Assembly (NCBI RefSeq): GCF_902825325.1
Contig: NZ_CADEAR010000018.1
Coordinates: forward strand, 1-47,811
Direction of reading: 5' to 3'
DNA: 47,811 bases
Source: Brucella tritici
GTDB taxonomy: Bacteria; Pseudomonadota; Alphaproteobacteria; Rhizobiales; Rhizobiaceae
How positions within the stretch are numbered: the stretch's first letter is position 1; each line of letters opens with the position of its first letter. The position numbers and the translations under genes were made by a program. Shown here one piece after another: positions 40,100-47,811 of this stretch. The notes under the pieces are model-generated. The model had not been told where the DNA came from and ran no database searches. It saw only the letters and a program-made list of their open reading frames with translations.

Positions 40100-42316
40100 T
40101 TACGCTGCCTTCTTCGTTTCCGTCTTGTACGGGTTGAAGCGCTGATAGAAGCTTTCGCCGTTCTCGGCCATGTCGAGCAGAAGCTTCGGCGCCTTGAACT
40201 GCTGGCCGTATTTCTTCTGCAAGTCCTTGGCGAGCTTGACGAATTTCTTCGCGCCCATGCCATCGATATAGGACAGCGTACCCCCTGTATAAGGCGCAAA
40301 ACCGAAGGCAAGGATGGAGCCGACATCCGCTTCACGCGGATCGGTGACGATGCCTTCTTCCATCACGCGGGCAGCTTCCAGAGCGATGGTGACGAGGAAG
40401 CGTTCCTTCAGCTCCTTCACATCGATCTTGTCAGGATTCTGCTGCTGATAGAGATCCTTGAGGCCCGGCCACAGATGCTTCTTGGCGGGCTTTGCCGGAT
40501 AATCGTAGAATCCCTTACCGTTCTTGCGGCCCTTGCGGTCGAACTCGTTGACGAGCTTGTCCACCAGTTCCACATGGCGCGGATCGACAGCCTTTTCACC
40601 AAGATCGGCAAGGGTTGCCTTGAGGATCTTCTGCGACAGGTCGATGGCCGTCTCGTCGTTGAGCGCAAGCGGGCCAACCGGCATGCCGGCCATGCGGGCG
40701 GCATTCTCGATCATCGCAGCCGGAACACCTTCAACAAGCATGTTGTAGGCTTCCGACATATAGCGCAGCACGCAGCGATTGACGTAGAAGCCACGCGTGT
40801 CGTTGACGACAATCGGCGTCTTCTTGATTGCACGCACGTAATCGAGGGCTACGGCCAATGCCTTGTCGGAGGTCTTCTTGCCGAGGATCACTTCCACCAG
40901 CATCATCTTGTCGACCGGCGAGAAGAAGTGGATGCCGATGAAATTCTTCGGACGCTTCGATACCTTGGCAAGACCGCTGATCGGCAGGGTCGAAGTGTTG
41001 GATGCGAAGATCGCGGAAGACTTCAGCACTTCCTCGGCCTTCTCGGTCGCGACACGCTTGACTTCGCGGTCTTCGAACACGGCTTCGATCACCAGATCGG
41101 CACCGTCGAGTTCGGCATAATCCGGCGTCGCGGTGATGAGCGACAGAAGCTTTTCCTTGTCGGCCTCAGTAGCGCGGCCCTTCTGCATTTCCTTGGTGAC
41201 GAGATCGGCGGTATGCGCCTTACCCTTGTCGGCGGCTTCCTGATCGCGGTCGATCAGCACCACCGGAATGCCGGCCTTGGCGGTCACATAAGCAATGCCC
41301 GCCCCCATGAAACCAGCGCCGATGACGCCGATTTTCTTGAGCTTGGTCGGCTTTTCATCCGCCGGGCGGCGCGCGCCCTTGTTCAGTTCCTGCAACGACA
41401 CGAACAGCGAGCGGATCATCATGCCCGCTTCGGTCGTCTGGAGAATTTCGGTAAAGTAGCGCTGCTCAATCTTGAGACCGGTATCGAAAGGAACCAGAAG
41501 GCCTTCATAAACCGACTTCAGGATAGCGAGTGCCGCCGGATAATTGCCGGACGTTTCGCGACGCAGGATTGCCGTTGCAGCAGGCCAAAGGTTCGCACCA
41601 GCAGCCGAATAGATCGCGCCGCCCGGCAGCTTGAAGCCCTTTTCATCCCAGGGCTGAACCGGCTTGAGGCCGCCCTTGATGAGCTTCTTGGCTGTTTCGA
41701 CCAGCTTCTTGGCCGGAGCGATCTCGGTGACGAGACCCATAGCCTTGGCGCGTTGCGCCGTCAGGCTGGAACCGGTCGTCATCATCTGAAGCGCATCCTG
41801 CTGGTTGGCAAGGCGCGGAACGCGCTGTGTACCGCCAGCGCCCGGAAACAGGCCGACTTTCACTTCCGGCAGGGCCATCTTCACGCCCGGAGCATCGGAT
41901 GCCACGCGGGCATGGCAGGCGAGCGACATTTCAAACGCACCGCCCATGCAGGTGCCGTTGATGGCCGAAACCCAAGGCTTGCCGCAGGTTTCAAGCTTGC
42001 GGAAAAGGCCGCTCATTTTGCCGACATTGTCGAACAGGGTCTGGACCGCGCCTTGTGGGTCCTTGGCCTTCTGCTTCTGAAACTCCTTGAACATGCCTTC
42101 CAGCATGGTCAGGTCGGCGCCACCGGAGAAGCTTTCCTTGCCGGACGTGATGACCACGCCCTTGATCTTGTCATCGGCAACCACCGCGTCGATGATGGCG
42201 TTCAGTTCCTGCATCGCCTCGACGGTGAAAACATTCATCGACTTTTCAGGCATGTCCCAGGTGACGAGGGCAATGCCGTCGGCGTCGGTCTCAACTTTGA
42301 AATTCGTGTAAGCCAT
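40100..42316 (-). CDS. fadJ: FadB/FadJ-type multifunctional enoyl-CoA hydratase / 3-hydroxyacyl-CoA dehydrogenase
   Basis: This 738-residue beta-oxidation enzyme has an N-terminal crotonase domain (about 1-190; [15 protein letters not shown] and [21 protein letters not shown]) and a 3-hydroxyacyl-CoA dehydrogenase part from about 325 with Rossmann motif [13 protein letters not shown]. The [11 protein letters not shown] catalytic region and the C-terminal HAD domain follow. It hydrates enoyl-CoA and oxidises 3-hydroxyacyl-CoA. It is the last gene of the acd-thiolase-fadB operon and starts 21 bases after the thiolase gene. Which of FadB or FadJ it resembles more was not resolved. Confidence 0.92.
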   Translation of the reverse strand: MAYTNFKVETDADGIALVTWDMPEKSMNVFTVEAMQELNAIIDAVVADDKIKGVVITSGKESFSGGADLTMLEGMFKEFQKQKAKDPQGAVQTLFDNVGKMSGLFRKLETCGKPWVSAINGTCMGGAFEMSLACHARVASDAPGVKMALPEVKVGLFPGAGGTQRVPRLANQQDALQMMTTGSSLTAQRAKAMGLVTEIAPAKKLVETAKKLIKGGLKPVQPWDEKGFKLPGGAIYSAAGANLWPAATAILRRETSGNYPAALAILKSVYEGLLVPFDTGLKIEQRYFTEILQTTEAGMMIRSLFVSLQELNKGARRPADEKPTKLKKIGVIGAGFMGAGIAYVTAKAGIPVVLIDRDQEAADKGKAHTADLVTKEMQKGRATEADKEKLLSLITATPDYAELDGADLVIEAVFEDREVKRVATEKAEEVLKSSAIFASNTSTLPISGLAKVSKRPKNFIGIHFFSPVDKMMLVEVILGKKTSDKALAVALDYVRAIKKTPIVVNDTRGFYVNRCVLRYMSEAYNMLVEGVPAAMIENAARMAGMPVGPLALNDETAIDLSQKILKATLADLGEKAVDPRHVELVDKLVNEFDRKGRKNGKGFYDYPAKPAKKHLWPGLKDLYQQQNPDKIDVKELKERFLVTIALEAARVMEEGIVTDPREADVGSILAFGFAPYTGGTLSYIDGMGAKKFVKLAKDLQKKYGQQFKAPKLLLDMAENGESFYQRFNPYKTETKKAA

Positions 42317-42337
42317 TCGTAAAAACCTCCCTCGCCC

Positions 42338-43546
42338 TTATACGCGCTCGATGATCGTCGCCGTGCCCATGCCAGCACCAATGCACAAGGTCACCAGCGC
42401 GGTGTTGAGATCGCGGCGTTCCAGCTCATCCAGCACCGTACCGAGGATCATCGCGCCGGTTGCGCCGAGCGGATGGCCCATGGCAATCGCGCCGCCATTG
42501 ACGTTGATCTTGTCGTGCGGAATGTCGAAAGCCTGCATATAGCGCAGCACCACAGCGGCGAAGGCTTCGTTGAGTTCGAACAGGTCGATATCCGAAATCT
42601 TCAGCTTTGCCTGCTTGAGCAGTTTTTCCGTCACATCGACCGGGCCGGTCAGCATCAGCGCCGGGTCGGAGCCGATATTGGCGAAAGCGCGGATACGGGC
42701 GCGCGGCTTGATGTCGAACGCCTTGCCAGCCTTCTTGGAGCCAACCAGAACGCCCGCTGCGCCATCGACGATACCCGATGAATTCCCGGCATGGTGAACG
42801 TGATTGACCGTTTCGATTTCCGGATGCGCCTGAATGCCGACAGCATTGAAGCCGCCCATTTCGCCCGGCATCACGAAGGACGGGTTCAACTGGCCCAGCG
42901 CCTGCATGTCGGTCGTCGGGCGCATATGCTCGTCATGGTCGAGAATGGTCAGGCCGTTCTGATCCTTGATCGCAATGACCGAATTCTTGAAATAACCCTT
43001 TTCCCACGACTTGCCGGCGCGCTTCTGGCTTTCGACAGCATAGGCATCGACGTCGTCGCGGCTGAAACCGTATTTCGTGGCGATCAGATCGGCGGAAACG
43101 CCCTGCGGCATGAAATAGCCCGGGAAGCCAACCGATGGATCCATGTACCACGCGCCGCCCGACATGCCCATACCCACGCGCGACATGCTTTCAACGCCGC
43201 CCGCTATCACCAGATCATCGGCGCCGAAGGCAACCTTGGCAGCCGCCAGATTAATGGCATCGAGACCCGAAGCGCAGAAGCGCGAAATCTGGATGCCCGG
43301 GGCCTTGAAGTCGTATCCGGCTTCGAAAGCAGCAGAGCGCGGAATGACCGCACCGGCTTCGCCAACCGGATCGACACAGCCAAAAATAATGTCATCGACC
43401 TTGGCGGTATCGATGTTGTTGCGGTCGCGCAGGGATTCCAGAACCTTTGCGCCCAGACGTACGGCAGGCACTTCATGCAAGGACCCGTCCTTCTTGCCGC
43501 GGCCGCGCGGCGTCCGCACGTGATCGTAAATATAAGCCTCAGCCAT
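42338..43546 (-). CDS. fadA: acetyl-CoA C-acyltransferase (FadA-like thiolase)
   Basis: This 402-residue thiolase cleaves 3-ketoacyl-CoA with CoA to acetyl-CoA. The nucleophile cysteine lies in [13 protein letters not shown] (near residue 91). The [18 protein letters not shown] block carries the catalytic histidine, and CIGAGMG near the C-terminus the second cysteine. It lies between the acyl-CoA dehydrogenase (61 bases) and the FadB-type gene (21 bases). Confidence 0.92.
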   Translation of the reverse strand: MAEAYIYDHVRTPRGRGKKDGSLHEVPAVRLGAKVLESLRDRNNIDTAKVDDIIFGCVDPVGEAGAVIPRSAAFEAGYDFKAPGIQISRFCASGLDAINLAAAKVAFGADDLVIAGGVESMSRVGMGMSGGAWYMDPSVGFPGYFMPQGVSADLIATKYGFSRDDVDAYAVESQKRAGKSWEKGYFKNSVIAIKDQNGLTILDHDEHMRPTTDMQALGQLNPSFVMPGEMGGFNAVGIQAHPEIETVNHVHHAGNSSGIVDGAAGVLVGSKKAGKAFDIKPRARIRAFANIGSDPALMLTGPVDVTEKLLKQAKLKISDIDLFELNEAFAAVVLRYMQAFDIPHDKINVNGGAIAMGHPLGATGAMILGTVLDELERRDLNTALVTLCIGAGMGTATIIERV

Positions 43547-43607
43547 TTTTTCTCCTTCCCGCCGGGTCCGAAGAACCCGGCCTAACCTTTAAAATATCGG
43601 CAGAAAA

Positions 43608-45401
43608 TCAGAACGCATCCGCAGGCAGCGCCATCATGCTATCCGCACCCGACTGGATGCGCGCCAGATGGGCGGCACTTTCCGGCATGATACGCTCGAA
43701 ATAGTACCGGGCAGTGACAAGCTTGGCTTCAAGGTAAGCCTTGTTGCCTTCACCTGCCGCCAGCTTTTCCTCGGCGACCTTGGCCATGCGGCCCCACATC
43801 AGGCCCAGCGCAACCAGACCGAAAAGGTGCATATAGTCATTGGAGGCTGCACCGGCATTGTCGGGCTTCGCCATGGCGTTCTGCATCAGCCACATGGTGG
43901 CGGCCTGAAGATCGTTGAGGCCCTTCTTCAGATGCTTGGTGAAAAAGGACAGCTTCTCGTTGTCGCGATTGGCTTCGCAGAACTCGCCGGCTTCCTTGAA
44001 GAAGGTCGTGACCGCACGACCGCCATTCAGCGCCAGCTTGCGACCGACCAGATCGAGCGCCTGAATGCCGTTCGCACCCTCATAGATCATCGCGATACGC
44101 GCATCGCGCACATATTGGCTCATGCCGTGTTCTTCGATATAGCCGTGACCGCCGAACACCTGCTGCGCCATGACGGCATGTTCAAAACCCTTGTCGGTCA
44201 GAACGCCTTTCAGCACCGGTGTCAGCAGGCCGACCAGATCATCGGCGGCCTGACGCTCGGCCTCGTCGCCGGAACGATGCGCAATATCGGAATTCAGCGC
44301 CGTCCACAGGATGAGCGCGCGGCCTGCCTCGTTGAAAGCGCGGATCGTCATCAGGTTGCGACGGATATCCGGATGCACGATAATCGGGTCGGCCTTCTTT
44401 TCCGGCTCTTTCGCGCCGGAAAGGGCGCGGCCCTGAATACGCTCGCGAGCATAGATCGCGGCATTCTGATAGGCGGTTTCGGCAATCGAAAGCCCCTGCA
44501 ATGCCACGCCGAGACGCGCTTCGTTCATCATGGTGAACATGGCGCGCAGGCCCTTATGCGCCTCGCCGATCAGATAGCCGGTTGCATCGTCATAATTCAT
44601 GACGCAGGTGGCGTTGCCGTGAATGCCCATCTTCTCTTCGATAGACCCACAGGAAACGCCGTTGCGCGCGCCCGGATTGCCGTTTTCATCGAGAATGAAC
44701 TTCGGCACGATAAACAGCGAAATGCCCTTCACACCCTCGGGCGCACCGTCGATGCGGGCCAGCACCAGATGGATGATGTTTTCCGACATGTCATGTTCGC
44801 CAGCCGAGATGAAAATCTTCTGGCCGGAAATCTTGTAGGAGCCGTCGCCCTGTGGCGCAGCACTAGTGCGCAGCAGGCCCAGATCCGTACCGCAATGCGG
44901 TTCGGTCAGGTTCATCGTGCCGGTCCAGGTGCCTTCCACCATCTTCGGCAGATAGGTATCCTTCTGCTCATCGGTGCCGTGGGTCAGGATCGCGGCAATC
45001 GCGCCCTGTGTCAGGCCCGGATACATGGTGAGCGCCATATTGGCCGACGACATATATTCGCCGACAGCCGTGTGCAGGAGATAGGGAAGCCCCTGTCCGC
45101 CATATTGTTCGGGCACAGCGAGACCAAGCCAGCCGCCTTCACGATACAGATCATAAGCCTGCTTGTAGCCCTTCGGCGTCGTCACCGAACCGTCCGAATG
45201 ACGCTTGCAGCCTTCGCGATCAGCGGTCTGATTGACCGGGAACAGGGTGCCTTCGGCGAGCTTCGCGCCTTCAGACAGGATTGCCTCGACGACATCGGGC
45301 GACGCGTCGGCAAAGCCCGGCAGGTTGTTGTAGCGCTGATAATTCAGAACGTCGTTGAGAACGAAATTGGTATCCTCAACTGGCGCGCGATAGCTCGGCA
45401 T
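43608..45401 (-). CDS. acyl-CoA dehydrogenase
   Basis: This 597-residue FAD enzyme performs the first oxidation of acyl-CoA in beta-oxidation. It belongs to the long bacterial class with an extra C-terminal domain (about 460-597). The N-terminal helical domain is followed by [15 protein letters not shown] and the beta-barrel [17 protein letters not shown]. The catalytic region [17 protein letters not shown] follows. It heads the operon. The perfect TTTGACGTTT-N4-AAACGTCAAA palindrome about 230 bases upstream is the likely control site. Confidence 0.9.
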   Translation of the reverse strand: MPSYRAPVEDTNFVLNDVLNYQRYNNLPGFADASPDVVEAILSEGAKLAEGTLFPVNQTADREGCKRHSDGSVTTPKGYKQAYDLYREGGWLGLAVPEQYGGQGLPYLLHTAVGEYMSSANMALTMYPGLTQGAIAAILTHGTDEQKDTYLPKMVEGTWTGTMNLTEPHCGTDLGLLRTSAAPQGDGSYKISGQKIFISAGEHDMSENIIHLVLARIDGAPEGVKGISLFIVPKFILDENGNPGARNGVSCGSIEEKMGIHGNATCVMNYDDATGYLIGEAHKGLRAMFTMMNEARLGVALQGLSIAETAYQNAAIYARERIQGRALSGAKEPEKKADPIIVHPDIRRNLMTIRAFNEAGRALILWTALNSDIAHRSGDEAERQAADDLVGLLTPVLKGVLTDKGFEHAVMAQQVFGGHGYIEEHGMSQYVRDARIAMIYEGANGIQALDLVGRKLALNGGRAVTTFFKEAGEFCEANRDNEKLSFFTKHLKKGLNDLQAATMWLMQNAMAKPDNAGAASNDYMHLFGLVALGLMWGRMAKVAEEKLAAGEGNKAYLEAKLVTARYYFERIMPESAAHLARIQSGADSMMALPADAF

Positions 45402-46082
45402 AGAAATCCTCCAAATTCACCACCTGAGCCGTTCCGCGATGGCTGGAACGAGCCCGTAACCGCGTTTCATGCCTGCATGCCACATTATAGCGAAACGCTG
45501 TGACAGCGCGCATGTTGCAACAAAAAGGACGATTTTCTGCGAAAAACAACCATTTTTGCCGCCTTTTGACCAACCGTATCACGGATTCTGCGCACGACCA
45601 GTCAATTCAGAGCAGAAGCTAAACTACTTTGACGTTTCCGTAAACGTCAAAAATTACACAAGTTCGTGCGGGATGGGGAAATGTTCTGCTTGTAAGCGCC
45701 ACCTTGGTTTGTCCTCCTGCGCCTTGGTATGGGCATTTCGTTGAATTTGATTTGTCCACTTCGAGAAATTAAGCGGAATAGATCAAAGTTTCCCATTATT
45801 ATCCTTGTTGTTATCGATCACCGGAGCAAAGTGCGTCGCGTACGCCTAATTCGCTGACAGACGTCCAACTCTTCATATCAGCGAAGAAACTGAGGAAATC
45901 CCGCCGTTTCAGACTTCGCAAGGATCCTGCCTCTACCGAACACAGATGATCACCACTCATGATTGAAGCAGATGTGTAAGCTGCCTTCCCTTATATGTTG
46001 AAAATCGGGCACAGCCAGTAGACCAAAAAACGTGGCCGATGTAGCTTCAGTCAAAAATCTCGGGCTTGGATAGACGAAAATT
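45402..46082. other. 681-bp intergenic region at an island boundary
   Basis: The left part holds the fad promoter region and the palindrome at 45628-45651. From about 45700 rightward the sequence becomes visibly richer in A+T and has no gene with a believable ribosome binding site. No tRNA or attachment repeat was seen. It marks the change from core to accessory DNA. Confidence 0.55.
45628..45651. promoter_or_regulatory. palindromic operator upstream of the fad operon (MerR/LiuR-like)
   Basis: TTTGACGTTT and AAACGTCAAA are perfect 10-bp arms around CCGT. The word ACGTTT-n-AAACGT resembles operators of MerR-family regulators of fatty-acid and branched-chain degradation. The position upstream of the acyl-CoA dehydrogenase start suits promoter control, although the distance of about 230 bases implies a long leader. 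Confidence 0.65.
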
Positions 46083-47756
46083 ATGCTTGCGAATACTACG
46101 TACCCGCGCGGTTCCGAGTGGAGACTGTGGGATCTTCATATTCATACGCCAGCCTCATTTCACTGGGAAGGTGTGCGATTTATACCGGGCGATGATGTCC
46201 ATAATAATGGAATTATCGACGATCTAATCGTCGCCCTAAATGAAGCGCAACCGCAAGTATTCGCGTTTATGGATTACTTCACGTTCGATGGATGGTTCGC
46301 CCTAAAGCGGAGATTGAAGGATCCGGCGGCTCCCAGACTCGAAAAAACAGTCTTTCCGGGAATAGAGCTTCGTTTGTCTGCTCCGATGCGCGGCAGGTTA
46401 AACGCGCATGTCGTTTTCTCTGATAAAATCGAAGATCAACACCTCCGAGATTTCCTTTCCGCTCAGAAGCTGGAGCTAATTAATCGCCCCTTATCGGACG
46501 TGGCGCTTGCAGACTACGCACGCCGTGCATCTCCGGAAAAACTCGCTCACCACGGCTTTAAGAAAGCTGACGTTGAAGCGGATGAAACGATAGCGCGCAA
46601 AGCGGGCTACACTATTGGTGAGATAAACTGCGATGCGTACAAGGAGGCAATACGTAAGGTCCCTGACGGAATGGCGGTTGGGTTTATGCCATTTTCGACG
46701 AATGACGGTTTGACCAAGATTGATCGCAATGACCATTACGCGTATTCGCTAAGCCTCTTCGAAACATCGCCAATTTTCGAGGCGCGCGACCACGATCATT
46801 GGGCTGCCTTCGCGGGTGTTCAAACTCCCGGAAACAAAAGCTGGTTTGCGGCCTTTCAAACAGCGTTGCAAAATGTGCCTAGGCTGGCAGTCTCAGGCAG
46901 CGACTCTCATCGTTTTCGCGGCGTTGCAGGCGATAACAACCAGCGCGGATATGGCGACTTTCCCTCAAATAAAAAGACGTGGATCAAAGCTGACCCCACG
47001 TGGGAAGGACTTTTGCAGGCAATTCGCGAACCTGCGAAACGGTCATTCATTGGCGCAATGCCGCCCAAGCTAGACTTGGTTAACTCCCTAAAAACCTTTT
47101 ACATAGACAAGATCGCGATTAAAAAAGTATCGACCAGCACTTTCGCAGAAGATTGGCTCGATGGCGTTGAATTGAATTTGAATCATGACCTGGTTGCAAT
47201 CATCGGGAATAAGGGTAGCGGCAAAAGTGCACTAGCAGATGTGATCGCCTTGCTTGGGAATTCACAACAGCAGAAGCACTTTTCCTTCCTTCAAGCCAAA
47301 CGGTTCCGTGGAAAGAACGGTGAGCCAGCGCACCATTTCCAGGGAACATTGAACTGGCTTGCTGGAGAGCCCGGTTCGATGGTTCTGAGCGACAACCCGT
47401 CTGCAGAGCGCGTCGAGTTAGTGAAGTATATCCCACAGGGGCGTTTCGAAGCCCTGTGCAACGAACACGTCATGGGCACGTCCAATGCCTTCGAAAATGA
47501 GCTTCGATCCGTTATCTTCACCCATGTTCCCACCGAGGTAGCAGACGGGGCCCTAGATTTCGACCAACTTATTGAAAAGCAGGAAGAAGTTCATCGAGCT
47601 AAGGTTGGAGAACTCCGAAAGCGACTTCGAACGCTGAACGAGGAAATCGTACATATCGAGGATCAGCTGAATCCTGCGCTAAAATTGAACCTCCAGGAAC
47701 AACTGTCGTTGAAACAACAGCAGGTCGCTGAACATGTCCGTCGTCGAATGATTTGA
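46083..47756 (+). CDS. TrlF-like PHP-domain/ATPase fusion protein, C-terminally truncated
   Basis: The 557-residue product begins with a PHP-type phosphoesterase domain: RLWDLHIHTPASFHW (His19, His21), FPGIELR (Glu95) and AVSGSDSHR (Asp274, His276). An SMC/ABC-like ATPase N-lobe with Walker A IIGNKGSGKS (373-382) follows. The chain then enters a coiled coil (about 497-550) and stops. Family members carry a second ATPase lobe with signature and Walker B after the coil; here it is missing. PHP-ATPase fusions of this kind occur in accessory regions and are suspected anti-phage effectors. Base composition and codon use differ from the neighbouring core genes. The ribosome binding site is weak. 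It may be a pseudogene or lie at a rearrangement junction. Confidence 0.7.
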   Translation: MLANTTYPRGSEWRLWDLHIHTPASFHWEGVRFIPGDDVHNNGIIDDLIVALNEAQPQVFAFMDYFTFDGWFALKRRLKDPAAPRLEKTVFPGIELRLSAPMRGRLNAHVVFSDKIEDQHLRDFLSAQKLELINRPLSDVALADYARRASPEKLAHHGFKKADVEADETIARKAGYTIGEINCDAYKEAIRKVPDGMAVGFMPFSTNDGLTKIDRNDHYAYSLSLFETSPIFEARDHDHWAAFAGVQTPGNKSWFAAFQTALQNVPRLAVSGSDSHRFRGVAGDNNQRGYGDFPSNKKTWIKADPTWEGLLQAIREPAKRSFIGAMPPKLDLVNSLKTFYIDKIAIKKVSTSTFAEDWLDGVELNLNHDLVAIIGNKGSGKSALADVIALLGNSQQQKHFSFLQAKRFRGKNGEPAHHFQGTLNWLAGEPGSMVLSDNPSAERVELVKYIPQGRFEALCNEHVMGTSNAFENELRSVIFTHVPTEVADGALDFDQLIEKQEEVHRAKVGELRKRLRTLNEEIVHIEDQLNPALKLNLQEQLSLKQQQVAEHVRRRMI

Positions 47757-47811
47757 GACTATTTTTGCTTTTGAAGATTGGAGTTTCCGGCTCGGTTTGG
47801 GGTTTGATTTA

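Noticed and set aside
40475..42322. 615-residue antisense frame across the FadB-type gene
   Set aside because: The coding strand has clear enzyme motifs; this frame has none.
43668..45503. 611-residue antisense frame across the acyl-CoA dehydrogenase
   Set aside because: Same reason; it also lacks a ribosome binding site.
45402..46082. tRNA or attachment site at the island boundary
   Set aside because: No cloverleaf-compatible sequence or direct repeat was found on reading both strands.

Overview
The window reads as chromosomal DNA of an alphaproteobacterium of the order Hyphomicrobiales, most likely the Brucella/Ochrobactrum group. This is an inference from gene content and repeat style, not from a database search. 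The pointers are a class I (archaeal-type) lysyl-tRNA synthetase, a zwf-pgl-edd Entner-Doudoroff cluster, a DUF1127-like small protein, and many short palindromic intergenic repeats of the RIME kind (cores GCATGTCTCC.., TAGAGCATTTCC.., TAGAGCGCATCCCG..). No rRNA, tRNA, CRISPR array or complete insertion sequence was recognised.

Layout. 0-2.5 kb: a leftward bestrophin-like channel gene and two tandem paralogous genes of unknown function. 2.5-5.8 kb: a polyamine-type pair (glutamine-synthetase-like gamma-glutamylpolyamine synthetase and FAD oxidoreductase) split by a four-helix-bundle (S23/IVP family) gene that is bracketed by 37-bp inverted repeats. 5.8-8.9 kb: a secreted Hint-domain protein, a DmeF-type metal efflux pump with its RcnR/DmeR-type repressor and operator, and a small PEBP-like exported protein. 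9-11.5 kb: a TyrA-like dehydrogenase, an Lrp/AsnC regulator and the azlCD exporter it probably controls. 11.5-19.7 kb: an ECF41 sigma factor coupled to its CMD-family partner gene with a matching promoter, a GST under a palindromic operator, LysR and GntR regulators, an MFS exporter, an HD-domain protein and an SDR.

20-25.4 kb: zwf, pgl and edd turn glucose-6-phosphate into KDPG (Entner-Doudoroff); folD converges on them. 25.5-29.6 kb: a Wzz-like two-TM coiled-coil protein, a YfbR-like HD hydrolase, an unknown membrane protein and proC. 29.7-34.7 kb: a complete five-gene Dpp/Opp/Nik-type ABC importer. 35-40 kb: a small unknown gene, a TerB-like gene, lysS, and a coupled pair of S24-type repressor and SNase-like exported protein. 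40-45.4 kb: a beta-oxidation operon (acyl-CoA dehydrogenase, thiolase, FadB-type multifunctional enzyme) with a perfect palindrome upstream that resembles the operators of MerR-type fatty/branched-chain acid regulators. After a 0.7-kb A+T-richer spacer, the right edge carries a TrlF-like PHP-ATPase fusion gene of foreign character, which ends prematurely inside its coiled coil.

The most unusual items are the inverted-repeat-bracketed S23 cassette inside the puu operon, the truncated PHP-ATPase gene in the right-hand accessory segment, the use of RIME ends as stop codons by at least five genes, the ECF41 module with its exact promoter, and leader hairpins that hide the ribosome binding sites of the PEBP-like and TyrA-like genes.
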